Assembly: GCA_964350695.1 (NCBI GenBank)
Contig: CAYGKM010000003.1
Location: 62,001 to 126,000, forward strand
Direction of reading: 5' to 3'
From: TMED27 sp964350695
Lineage (GTDB): Bacteria > Pseudomonadota > Alphaproteobacteria > Micavibrionales > Micavibrionaceae
DNA length: 64,000 nt
The number at the start of each line of letters is the position of its first letter. Position 1 is the first letter of the stretch. Positions 16,021-23,763 of the stretch are shown here, piece after piece. The notes under the pieces are model-generated. The model was not told where the DNA came from, made no database searches, and saw only the letters and a list, made by a program, of their open reading frames with translations. The position numbers and the translations under genes were made by a program.

Positions 16021-16914
16021 ATGAACTGGCTGACAGACTTTATTAGACCCCGCATCAGCTCCATCGTTGGAGACCAAAAAGAAGTGCCTGATAACCTCTG
16101 GCAGAAATGCCCGTCTTGCGAGGGCATGCTGTTCCACCGCGATCTCAGCGACAATATGAATGTCTGCTATCACTGCAATCACCACCTGCGCATCACGGTC
16201 AAAGAGCGCCTCGCGCTGATGTTTGACGAGGGCAAATACGAAACCATCGCCATCCCTTCCGTTGCCCATGACCCGCTCAAATTCAAAGACCGCAAGAAAT
16301 ATGCGGATCGCCTGAAAGACACCCAGCACAAAACCGGCCTTAAAGATGCGATCACAATCGCCAAAGGCACAATCGGCGGCCAAAAAGCCGTGATCGCGGC
16401 GTTCAACTTCTCTTTCATGGGCGGCTCTATGGGCTCCGCCGTGGGCGAAGGCATCGTCCGCGCAGCCGAAGAAGCCGTGAAAACAAAATCCGCTCTCATC
16501 ACTATTCCCTCATCGGGCGGCGCGCGCATGCAAGAAGGCATGCTCTCGCTGATGCAAATGCCGCGCTCGATTATCGCGGTGGAAATGGTGAAGGACGAAC
16601 ATCTGCCTTATATAGTACTTCTGACTGACCCCACAACAGGCGGCGTCAGCGCCTCTTTTGCTATGGTTGGTGATATACACCTCGCCGAGCCAGGCTCCAC
16701 AATCGGTTTCGCAGGCCGCCGCGTCATCGAAGAAACCGTTCGCGAAACCCTGCCTGATGATTTCCAAACAGCGGAATACTTGCAAGAACACGGCATTGTT
16801 GACCGCGTAGTAAACCGCAAGGATTTGCGCGATGAAATCGGCACGATTCTCGGCATGTTGATGGACCCGCAAGGCATCTCTACAAAATCCAAAGCCAATA
16901 GCAAAGCGGCCTAA
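16021..16914 (+). CDS. accD: Acetyl-CoA carboxylase carboxyltransferase subunit beta
   Basis: Transfers the carboxyl group from biotin to acetyl-CoA, with AccA, to make malonyl-CoA for fatty acids. From ATG 16021 it is 297 residues and opens MNWLTDFIRPRI, the family start. An in-frame GTG at 16012 is rejected because AGGAAG is well spaced for 16021. The zinc ribbon is C30/C33 (CPSC) and C49/C52 (CYHC). The carboxyltransferase core shows FNFSFMGGSMGSAVGEG, SGGARMQEG and GFAGRRVIEETVRE. It follows trp genes and precedes folC, as in many Alphaproteobacteria. Confidence 0.97.
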   Translation: MNWLTDFIRPRISSIVGDQKEVPDNLWQKCPSCEGMLFHRDLSDNMNVCYHCNHHLRITVKERLALMFDEGKYETIAIPSVAHDPLKFKDRKKYADRLKDTQHKTGLKDAITIAKGTIGGQKAVIAAFNFSFMGGSMGSAVGEGIVRAAEEAVKTKSALITIPSSGGARMQEGMLSLMQMPRSIIAVEMVKDEHLPYIVLLTDPTTGGVSASFAMVGDIHLAEPGSTIGFAGRRVIEETVRETLPDDFQTAEYLQEHGIVDRVVNRKDLRDEIGTILGMLMDPQGISTKSKANSKAA

Positions 16915-16919
16915 AACCC

Positions 16920-18191
16920 GTGTACGCGAGTGATCTCAAACACTCCTGCGCGTCCTTGGAAGAAAAGCTTCACAAGCTCTACACGCTTGATCGTAACAAG
17001 AAAATCGACCTGTCTTTCCGGCCGCCTTTCCTCAATCTGCTAAAAAAATTCGGTAATCCCCATCTCAATCTACCGCCTGTTGTCCACGTGGCCGGAACCA
17101 ATGGCAAAGGCTCGGTCATCGCGATGCTGAAAAGCGTTCTGAAAGCCGCCGGATATAAGGTCCACACATACACCTCACCTCATCTCATCCGCTTTAACGA
17201 GCGCATAAATCTCGCAGGAACCCCCATCACGAATGATGAGCTGGAAAGCCTGATCGACGAAGCGCTCGAGCTTAATGCAGACGCCGAGCTGACCTTCTTT
17301 GAAGTCACCACCGCTATCGCTTTCGCGGCATTCGCGCGGCATCCCGCCGATATCTGCCTGCTTGAAGTCGGCATGGGCGGTCGCCTTGATTGCACGAATG
17401 TCATCGAAAACCCGCTCCTGACGATCATCAACACCATCTCGAATGATCACGCGGAATTCCTCGGGGAAACCCTCATCGATATCGCGGGCGAAAAAGCAGG
17501 GATCATAAAACCTAAAGCCCCTTGCATCATTGGCAAACAAAATGAAACCGCGATACAGGGCGGCGTATTAGAGGTTTTTGCAGCCAAAGCCGAAACCCTC
17601 GCCGCGCCTTTGCATTATACCGAGCAGCCCGGCGCTGAATTTAAAACCGCCCTTTTAGGCGCGCATCAAAACGATAACCTCGCCATCGTTCTAAAAAGCC
17701 TCGATTTAATCAAACACGATTTTCCCGTCCCCAAAACCGCCATAAAAAAAGGCCTCACCGCCGTGCAATGGCCGGCCCGTTTGCAAAAACTAGGGGCGTC
17801 CGCCTTCGGACTGCCAACAAACTATGAAATTTTCCTCGATGGCGGCCATAACGAAGACGCAGGAAGCGCATTAGCCGCGCAGGCCGCCCTTTGGTCACAA
17901 ACCGACCCCAAGCCCCTCACGGTCATTCTGGGGATGATGAAAGGCAAAGACGCCCTCTCCTTTATGCTGCCGGTCCTGCCTTTCGTGAAAACGTTCTGTC
18001 TTGTTGATATTAAAGACGAACCCCACAGCCAAAAAGCCGCCGATCTTAATGGCATTTTTCCCCAAGGCCAAACATACCCATCCTATAAAGACGCGCTCAA
18101 AGCGCTCCCCCCAAGCGAATCCGAAGAACGCATTCTCATATGCGGCTCTTTTTATCTTTCAGGACATGTCTTGAAAGACATCGAAGAATAG
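16920..18191 (+). CDS. folC: Bifunctional folylpolyglutamate / dihydrofolate synthase
   Basis: Adds glutamate to dihydropteroate and to folates. It is 423 residues from a GTG start only five bases after accD, without an obvious Shine-Dalgarno; coupling to accD is likely. The ATP loop GTNGKGSV lies at 59-66, followed by YTSPHLIRFNERI. The carbamoylated-Lys and Mg site region is EVGMGGRLDCTNVI, and the second domain shows FLDGGHNEDAG. Together with folE at the left edge, two folate genes are present but unlinked. Confidence 0.95.
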   Translation: MYASDLKHSCASLEEKLHKLYTLDRNKKIDLSFRPPFLNLLKKFGNPHLNLPPVVHVAGTNGKGSVIAMLKSVLKAAGYKVHTYTSPHLIRFNERINLAGTPITNDELESLIDEALELNADAELTFFEVTTAIAFAAFARHPADICLLEVGMGGRLDCTNVIENPLLTIINTISNDHAEFLGETLIDIAGEKAGIIKPKAPCIIGKQNETAIQGGVLEVFAAKAETLAAPLHYTEQPGAEFKTALLGAHQNDNLAIVLKSLDLIKHDFPVPKTAIKKGLTAVQWPARLQKLGASAFGLPTNYEIFLDGGHNEDAGSALAAQAALWSQTDPKPLTVILGMMKGKDALSFMLPVLPFVKTFCLVDIKDEPHSQKAADLNGIFPQGQTYPSYKDALKALPPSESEERILICGSFYLSGHVLKDIEE

Positions 18192-18206
18192 GCACATACT
18201 TAAAGC

Positions 18207-18902
18207 ATGACAGCGAAGATCACATTAGTAGACGATGACCGCAATATCCTCACCTCCGTTTCCATGGCGCTGGAAGCCGAAGGCTATGAAATCTCAACTT
18301 TCAATGACGGTGAAGCGGGCCTTAAAGGCATCCTCGACGGCAAGCCTGATCTGGTGGTTCTGGATGTAAAAATGCCGCGCATGGACGGCCTCGAGGTTCT
18401 TGAAAAACTCCGCGAGACCAGCGCCATCCCCGTGATTTTCCTCACCTCAAAAGATGATGAGATTGACGAAGTCCTCGGCCTTCGCATGGGCGCAGATGAT
18501 TATATAACCAAACCATTTTCTCAAAGACTGTTGCTGGAGCGCATCCGCTCTCTTTTGCGGCGTCAGGAATTATCAAAGGCAAAAGCCGACGATAACAAAG
18601 ATAAAATCATCACCCATGGCCCGCTATCCCTTGATGACGCCCGCCATCTCTCGACTTGGAATGGCCAGCCCGTAAACCTTACCGTCACCGAATACCTGCT
18701 TTTAAAAGCCCTCGCCACCAAGCCCGGCCACGTTAAAAACAGAGATCAGTTGATTAACACCGCATATGGTGAGAACATTTATGTTGATGATAGAACAATA
18801 GATTCCCATATAAAACGTGTCAGAAAAAAGTTCAAAAAAATCGACCCCGACTTCGATGAGATCGAAACGCTCTACGGCATCGGCTACAAATACAAAGAAT
18901 AA
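18207..18902 (+). CDS. chvI: ChvI-type OmpR-family response regulator
   Basis: DNA-binding partner of the ChvG kinase; in Rhizobiales this pair controls envelope, exopolysaccharide and acid responses. It is 231 residues. The receiver (1-120) has LVDDDRNILTS with acidic D9-D11, phosphoacceptor D53 in VVLDVKMPRMDG, T80 and K102 (TKPFSQR). The stretch VIFLTSKDDEIDEVLGLRMGADDYITKPFSQRLLLERI is close to ChvI. The C-terminal winged helix (about 135-230) has VNLTVTEYLLLKAL and RTIDSHIKRVRKKF. It follows folC by 15 bases and overlaps the kinase start. Confidence 0.93.
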   Translation: MTAKITLVDDDRNILTSVSMALEAEGYEISTFNDGEAGLKGILDGKPDLVVLDVKMPRMDGLEVLEKLRETSAIPVIFLTSKDDEIDEVLGLRMGADDYITKPFSQRLLLERIRSLLRRQELSKAKADDNKDKIITHGPLSLDDARHLSTWNGQPVNLTVTEYLLLKALATKPGHVKNRDQLINTAYGENIYVDDRTIDSHIKRVRKKFKKIDPDFDEIETLYGIGYKYKE

Positions 18903-20589
18903 AGTCGGGAGTAATCCTGACTTTAAGCGCTGGATCAGGCTCGGCGCGCCCAACACAGAGCTGCTCGAACTCAATACACTCCTCAACCTTTATTGGGGCG
19001 GATCAGAACGCCGCGTCACCGGCCTGACCCTTCGGATCATCGCCGTAAATGCCATCGCGCTTCTAATCCTGATGATCGGTATTTTATATCTGGGGCAATA
19101 TCAAAAACGCACTATTGAAACACGTCTGGAAACATTCGGGATAGAACTGGAACTCGTCGCATCCGCGCTCTCCGAAGGCATTGAAATAGATATCGAAACA
19201 AACCGTGTCGATTACAAACTCGCGAAAACCATGGCTGAAAGAATGGGCCTGTCACTTAATCAAAACCTGTTGATTTTCGACGCCAGCGGCATGCTCATCG
19301 CCAAAAGCACCTATGAAGGGGAGATACAAAAATCAAAACTTCAAAGCATAGAAGTCTTGAAAAAAATGGCGAGGGTCATCCTCAATCTTCTGCCGGATAG
19401 ACAGGTCCTGCCGGCTTATCCCAATATTCTCTCGGTAAACATCGCCGACCACCCCGACGCCGCCGACGCTCTGACAGGCCAAACCAGCCTCTCCGTCTGG
19501 CAAGGCGAGGAAAGCCGCGTATTTCTGGCCGCAGCCGCGCCTTTATACAAAAACGGAAAACTTTTAGGCGTCATTATGATGACCCGCGAAGGCCACGATA
19601 TCGAACGCGAAATCGCCCGCGTATGGATTGACGTTCTGCGAGTCTTCGGGATCACCCTCGTCCTGACAACGCTTCTTTCTATCTATCTCTCAGGCGTCAT
19701 TGCGCGCCCCCTTAAACGCCTTGCCAGAGCGGCAGAAGCCGTGCGCAAAGGCAAAGCAACCGCGGACGATATCCCCGATATGAGCCACCGCCATGACGAA
19801 ATCGGCGAGCTTTCCCTCGTGCTGAAACAAATGACGCACGCACTCTGGGACCGCATGGATTCAATCGAGCGCTTCGCCGCCGATGTCTCCCATGAACTTA
19901 AAAATCCCCTCACATCCCTCAAAAGCGCCGTTGAGACAGCCCAGATCGTAAAAAAGAAAGAAGACCGCGAAAAACTCATGAAGATTATCCATCATGACAT
20001 AGAGCGCCTGGATCGCCTGATAACCGATATCTCGAACGCCTCGAGAATCGATTCGGAAATGTCCCGCGAAGCCTTCGATAAAATCGAAATGAAAGGCCTG
20101 CTTCAAAGCCTGATGGATGCCTATAAAGATCCGCTGGATCGCAAAAAACAAACCATAGAATGGCAAAGCCAAGCCACCTTCGACGGCGTCCACATCACTC
20201 TGGAAAGCAGCGCCTCGGAAAATGTAAGCGTCATGGGCGTCGAAAGCCGCCTGATGCAGGTCTTTCAAAACATCCTCTCAAACGCCTTATCTTTTTCTTC
20301 AAAAGATCAGAAAATTAAAATCACCGTCACCCAAAACCAAGACACGCTATCCGTCATTTTTCAGGATCAAGGACCGGGCATCCCCGAAAACAAACTCGAA
20401 AACGTTTTCGAGCGTTTTTATTCCGAGCGCCCCGATCACGAAGATTATGGCCGCCACTCAGGCCTCGGCCTTTCGATTTGCAAACAAATCATCGAAGCCC
20501 ATGGCGGCGAAATCACTGCCGAAAACGCCAAAAACGCGAGCGGAGAAATTATCGGTGCCCGCTTTACTGTGATATTAAATCTCGCGTAA
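18856..20589 (+). CDS. chvG: ChvG-type sensor histidine kinase
   Basis: Membrane kinase partner of ChvI. From ATG 18856 it has 577 residues and overlaps chvI by 47 bases. An in-frame GTG at 18817 would add 13 residues; neither has a clear ribosome site. Counting from ATG, transmembrane helices lie near 57-79 and 264-284, flanking a periplasmic sensor of about 185 residues, then HAMP. HisKA has the phospho-His H346 in FAADVSHELKNPLTS. The ATPase shows NILSNALSF (N box), DQGPGIP (G1) and HSGLGLSICKQII (G2). It is followed 12 bases on by rapZ without hprK, which commonly lies here in Alphaproteobacteria. Confidence 0.92.
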   Translation: MRSKRSTASATNTKNKVGSNPDFKRWIRLGAPNTELLELNTLLNLYWGGSERRVTGLTLRIIAVNAIALLILMIGILYLGQYQKRTIETRLETFGIELELVASALSEGIEIDIETNRVDYKLAKTMAERMGLSLNQNLLIFDASGMLIAKSTYEGEIQKSKLQSIEVLKKMARVILNLLPDRQVLPAYPNILSVNIADHPDAADALTGQTSLSVWQGEESRVFLAAAAPLYKNGKLLGVIMMTREGHDIEREIARVWIDVLRVFGITLVLTTLLSIYLSGVIARPLKRLARAAEAVRKGKATADDIPDMSHRHDEIGELSLVLKQMTHALWDRMDSIERFAADVSHELKNPLTSLKSAVETAQIVKKKEDREKLMKIIHHDIERLDRLITDISNASRIDSEMSREAFDKIEMKGLLQSLMDAYKDPLDRKKQTIEWQSQATFDGVHITLESSASENVSVMGVESRLMQVFQNILSNALSFSSKDQKIKITVTQNQDTLSVIFQDQGPGIPENKLENVFERFYSERPDHEDYGRHSGLGLSICKQIIEAHGGEITAENAKNASGEIIGARFTVILNLA

Positions 20590-20601
20590 GATAAAGCCCA
20601 T

Positions 20602-21447
20602 ATGAACACAGAATTCGCGCAAAAACCCGTGATTGTCACTGGCCTCTCCGGAGCCGGCATCTCTTCTGTGCTCAAAACACTGGAGGATTTGGGCCGCGAG
20701 GTCTTCGATAATTTTCCGCTGCGCCTTGTAGACCCGCTGCTTGAAGGCACATCTTCCGATAAAGCCATCGCCATCGGCATCGATACGCGCACGCGGGACT
20801 TTTCCGCCGCCGAAATACTGAAAACAGCCAAAAAAATTGATGCCAAGATCGTTTTCATCACCTGCGATGACGAAGCCCTGTATAAACGCTTTGCCGAAAC
20901 CCGCCGACGCCACCCTTTGGCGAAAAACAAACCCGTCAGCGCAGGCATAAAGCTTGAGCGCAAACTCTTGGGCGCGCTTCAGGACAGAGCAGACCTGACC
21001 ATCGACAGCACGCATCTCTCGATCCACGATCTGCGCCACATTTTGGAGGGTCATTTCCGCCAAAGCCATGAAAACGCCCTCACCGTGACGCTTATGTCAT
21101 TCGGCTTTAAACACGGAAGCCCGCGCGAAGCGGATATCGTTATGGATGTAAGATTTTTGAAAAATCCGCATTGGAGCCCCAAGCTCAAACCGAAAACAGG
21201 GCTCGATGAAGAGGTCGGCGCATATATTCGTGAAGATGAAGAATTTTTAGGATTTTTGCAGAATTTCCAAAGCCTGATCGGGCCGCTTCTGCCGCGATAC
21301 GCCAAAGAAGGAAAAAGCTATCTGACGATCGCTATCGGCTGCACCGGCGGACGCCATAGATCGGTTTACACAACCGAGCAGCTCTCAAAATGGTTGAAAG
21401 AATTAGGAATCAATGTCCATGTCGAACATCGGGATTTGAAAGTTTAA
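20602..21447 (+). CDS. rapZ: RapZ-family RNase adapter / nucleotide-binding protein, Walker A lysine replaced
   Basis: RapZ (YvcJ/YhbJ) proteins bind nucleotides and, in E. coli, guide RNase E to the sRNA GlmZ to balance amino-sugar synthesis. It is 281 residues. The N-terminal P-loop reads GLSGAGISS (14-22): the lysine of GxxxxGK[ST] is isoleucine (I20). Many alphaproteobacterial homologues have arginine there, so some change is tolerated. The C-terminal RNA-binding-type domain is intact: SFGFKHGSPREADIVMDVRFLKNP...GLDEEV and IAIGCTGGRHRSVYTTEQL. Downstream manX (EIIA) and ptsH (HPr), the usual partners, are absent; three small minus-strand genes converge on it with two bases between stops. 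Confidence 0.9.
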   Translation: MNTEFAQKPVIVTGLSGAGISSVLKTLEDLGREVFDNFPLRLVDPLLEGTSSDKAIAIGIDTRTRDFSAAEILKTAKKIDAKIVFITCDDEALYKRFAETRRRHPLAKNKPVSAGIKLERKLLGALQDRADLTIDSTHLSIHDLRHILEGHFRQSHENALTVTLMSFGFKHGSPREADIVMDVRFLKNPHWSPKLKPKTGLDEEVGAYIREDEEFLGFLQNFQSLIGPLLPRYAKEGKSYLTIAIGCTGGRHRSVYTTEQLSKWLKELGINVHVEHRDLKV

Positions 21448-21449
21448 TC

Positions 21450-21563
21450 CTAACCGTTGGTATTACCACCGAAATTAAACGCTGTATCATTAGACATATC
21501 TGGAGCATCAGGCATAACCGCTGCACCGGATTGAATATTAAAATTATCTTTGAATACTGACAT
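21450..21563 (-). CDS. 37-residue peptide of unknown function
   Basis: A short gene with a clear ribosome site (AGAGGTG, six bases before ATG 21563). The product is acidic and rich in Asn, Asp and Gly, starts MSVFKDNFNIQSGAAVM and ends FNFGGNTNG. There is no signal peptide or membrane segment. Its ribosome site closely resembles that of the next gene upstream (AAAGGTGTA...ATG). It lies third in a minus-strand series with the 69- and 140-residue genes, 74 bases after the former. I do not recognise the peptide. Coding status rests on the ribosome site and the operon-like setting. Confidence 0.5.
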   Translation of the reverse strand: MSVFKDNFNIQSGAAVMPDAPDMSNDTAFNFGGNTNG

Positions 21564-21637
21564 TATTACACCTCTATTTTTAAAGTTTTGGTTTATATTT
21601 TTTTTTAAAATTTTACGCAGAGTTGTTAATTCTAAGA

Positions 21638-21847
21638 CTATGTAAGTTCGGGAGTATGATCAACACCTCTAGTTACACTCAGAGCGCCGCCCCATTTTGA
21701 TCCTATGCTCGGCATAATTTCTTTTGCCACAACAGTGCCAACACCTTCTTCCACAAAATTGGCAAATGCTATCGTTTCAGAAAGCCCGTACTGACTTGGT
21801 CTTACTAAACCGAAATCGTTATTATTTTTTCCTGATGAATCGCTCAT
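21638..21847 (-). CDS. 69-residue protein of unknown function
   Basis: Begins at ATG 21847 (MSDSSGKNNNDF), chosen over an in-frame GTG at 21856 because AAAGGTG stands six bases before it. The N-terminal third is polar and Asn-rich. The middle (LSETIAFANFVEEGVGTVVAKEIM) can form an amphipathic helix, and the C-terminus (SIGSKWGGALSVTRG) holds a Gly-Gly followed by a short tail. No family is recognised. It overlaps the end of the 140-residue gene by 26 bases, implying coupled translation. A secreted or processed peptide is conceivable, but no classical signal is seen. Confidence 0.55.
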   Translation of the reverse strand: MSDSSGKNNNDFGLVRPSQYGLSETIAFANFVEEGVGTVVAKEIMPSIGSKWGGALSVTRGVDHTPELT

Positions 21848-22244
21848 AGAATACACCTTTCTCTATTTTAAACACCGCATTTTCTTCTGATACGCCTTGT
21901 CCGTCATATGTGCGGAACATGATTGTTATATGGTCGTTATCGTCAGAATTAATCTTCTTATTATTATCTACTATATTAAACAAAAGCCGCCCTGAGGTCA
22001 AATTTTCGAGGTTTAACATCTTCTCTTTGCGGTTATTTAACAGCGCGATCAGATTGCCTAAGGCTTTTTCTGTTAACTCCTGGGGTTCCGCATCATTTAC
22101 TGGCGCATACTCCCCAACTGGCTCATAATCTTGAACGTCTCTGTAAAACCCCAGTATCTGGTAAGCCCCTTCCACCTTGGGATTGGGCTTATAAATAAAG
22201 ACTGGTTTTTCACTTTCGACGTTAAATCCTTTAACCATGATCAT
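21822..22244 (-). CDS. 140-residue protein of unknown function
   Basis: First gene of a three-gene minus-strand islet between rapZ and ahcY. A soluble, acidic, Asn-rich product with no signal peptide or membrane helix. Visible segments include EKPVFIYKPNPKVEGAYQ, a helix LTEKALGNLIALLNNRKEKML, and a beta-rich C-terminus DHITIMFRTYDGQG. I recognise no family. No Shine-Dalgarno precedes ATG 22244; a second Met at codon 3 (22238) is possible. A CtrA-like box lies 19 bases upstream. Base composition looks more AT-rich than the flanking housekeeping genes, suggesting later acquisition. Confidence 0.6.
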   Translation of the reverse strand: MIMVKGFNVESEKPVFIYKPNPKVEGAYQILGFYRDVQDYEPVGEYAPVNDAEPQELTEKALGNLIALLNNRKEKMLNLENLTSGRLLFNIVDNNKKINSDDNDHITIMFRTYDGQGVSEENAVFKIEKGVFYERFIRKK

Positions 22245-22262
22245 ATTTTACGCCAGATTCGG

Positions 22263-22277
22263 TTAATAAAACATTAA
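22263..22277. promoter_or_regulatory. CtrA-like box between the small-gene islet and ahcY
   Basis: TTAATAAAACATTAA is a perfect TTAA-N7-TTAA, the CtrA consensus of Alphaproteobacteria. It lies 19 bases before the 140-residue gene (minus) and about 100 before ahcY (plus), so it could act on the islet. The motif is AT-rich and chance matches occur. Confidence 0.45.
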
Positions 22278-22306
22278 TTTTTTACCTAAAATCTAGTTTT
22301 TCGGGG

Positions 22307-22335
22307 TTGATTCATATCGCCAAAACCCTGATTAT
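22307..22335 (+). promoter_or_regulatory. Candidate promoter of ahcY
   Basis: TTGATT (22307-22312), 17-base spacer, GATTAT (22330-22335), 40 bases before the ahcY start. The boxes match four or five of six consensus positions. No SAH riboswitch core is visible in the leader. Confidence 0.35.
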
Positions 22336-22374
22336 GCGCTCGATACTAAAGAATTCATACAGGAGACCCTCATT

Positions 22375-23685
22375 ATGAGCGCATTACCACAAGCACTAGA
22401 AAACGACTACTGGGTCGCAGATATTTCCCTCGCGGAATACGGCCGTAAAGAAATTGAACTCGCCGAAGTAGAAATGCCCGGCCTGATGTCCACACGCGAA
22501 GAATTCGGCGCGAAGCAGCCCCTTAAAGGCGCGCGCATCTCCGGTTGTCTCCACATGACAATCCAAACCGCCGTGTTGATCGAAACATTGACCGCTTTGG
22601 GCGCAGAAGTCCGTTGGAGCTCATGTAACATCTTTTCAACCCAAGACCACGCCGCCGCCGCAATCGCCGCAACAGGCGTGCCTGTTTTCGCGAAAAAAGG
22701 CATGTCAGACGAAGAATTTTGGTGGGCAATCGACCAAACAATCAAAGGCCCTGATGGTTGGGTTCCAAACATGATCCTTGATGACGGCGCCGACCTGACC
22801 GTTCGCATGCATGAAAAATTCCCTGAGCTTATGGCTGATATCAAAGGGATATCCGAAGAAACAACAACCGGCGTCATGCGCCTTGTTGAACTTGCGAAAA
22901 AAGGCAAACTCCAAGCTCCCGTCATCAACGTGAACGATTCAGTCACCAAATCCAAATTCGACAACAAATATGGCTGCCGCGAAAGCTGTGTGGATGCTAT
23001 CCGCCGCGCGACAGACGTTATGATGTCCGGTAAAGTAGCAATGGTTGCCGGTTTCGGTGATGTGGGCAAAGGCTCTGCCGAATCCCTACGCCAGGCAGGC
23101 TGCCGCGTTATGGTTTCCGAAGTTGATCCCATCTGCGCGCTTCAGGCCGCAATGGAAGGCTTCGAAGTCGTAACAATGGAAGACGCCGCACCGCGCGCTG
23201 ATATCTTCGTGACCACAACAGGAAACTTCGACATCATCACCGTTGATCACATGCGTGAAATGAAAAACAACGCCATCGTATGTAACATCGGCCACTTCGA
23301 TAACGAAATTCAGGTTGAGCCTCTGCGCAACATGAAATGGACAAACATCAAGCCACAAGTCGACCAAATCGAATTCCCGAACGGCAAAAAAATCTTGCTC
23401 CTCGCCGAAGGCCGCTTGGTAAACCTTGGCTGTGCAACAGGCCACCCGTCATTCGTGATGAGCGCCTCTTTCACAAACCAAACGCTTGCTCAAATCGAGC
23501 TTTGGACCAACGCAGAAAACTACGAGAAAAAAGTCTATGTGTTGCCGAAACACCTCGATGAAAAAGTAGCCGCCCTCCACCTTGAGAAAGTCGGCGCAAA
23601 ATTGACCGTTCTTTCAAAAGAACAAGCCGATTACATCGACGTTGATGTCAAAGGCCCGTTCAAAAAGAACGACTACCGCTACTAA
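22375..23685 (+). CDS. ahcY: Adenosylhomocysteinase (S-adenosyl-L-homocysteine hydrolase)
   Basis: Splits S-adenosylhomocysteine to homocysteine and adenosine, keeping methylation going; it is an NAD-dependent homotetramer. It is 436 residues. The substrate domain shows GCLHMTIQTAVLIETL and SSCNIFSTQDHAAAA, the hinge NVNDSVTKSKFDNKYGCRES, and the NAD site GFGDVGKGSAESLRQAG. The C-terminus ends in the conserved FKKNDYRY whose Lys and Tyr reach the neighbouring subunit. AGGAG lies eight bases before ATG. A rho-independent terminator follows. ahcY next to the ChvGI/PTS region and a DivL kinase is a known alphaproteobacterial arrangement. Confidence 0.98.
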   Translation: MSALPQALENDYWVADISLAEYGRKEIELAEVEMPGLMSTREEFGAKQPLKGARISGCLHMTIQTAVLIETLTALGAEVRWSSCNIFSTQDHAAAAIAATGVPVFAKKGMSDEEFWWAIDQTIKGPDGWVPNMILDDGADLTVRMHEKFPELMADIKGISEETTTGVMRLVELAKKGKLQAPVINVNDSVTKSKFDNKYGCRESCVDAIRRATDVMMSGKVAMVAGFGDVGKGSAESLRQAGCRVMVSEVDPICALQAAMEGFEVVTMEDAAPRADIFVTTTGNFDIITVDHMREMKNNAIVCNIGHFDNEIQVEPLRNMKWTNIKPQVDQIEFPNGKKILLLAEGRLVNLGCATGHPSFVMSASFTNQTLAQIELWTNAENYEKKVYVLPKHLDEKVAALHLEKVGAKLTVLSKEQADYIDVDVKGPFKKNDYRY

Positions 23686-23707
23686 AACCAAATTATATAG
23701 CCTTTTT

Positions 23708-23744
23708 AAAAAGCCCGAAGTTCTGACTTGTTCTTCGGGCTTTT
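23708..23744 (+). terminator. Rho-independent terminator of ahcY
   Basis: AAAAGCCCGAAG and CTTCGGGCTTTT form a 12-bp perfect stem around a 12-base loop, with Ts in the 3' arm. It starts 22 bases after the ahcY stop and ends about 20 bases before the divL start. Confidence 0.88.
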
Positions 23745-23763
23745 GCTCGTCTAAACTCTATGC

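Noticed and set aside
21638..21847. Gly-Gly leader bacteriocin exported by the type I system
   Set aside because: The Gly-Gly lies near the C-terminus, leaving only about 15 residues, and the transporter's C39-like domain lacks the catalytic His.
22407..23132. 241-codon open frame antisense to ahcY
   Set aside because: Shadow of a highly conserved gene, with no ribosome site or family resemblance.
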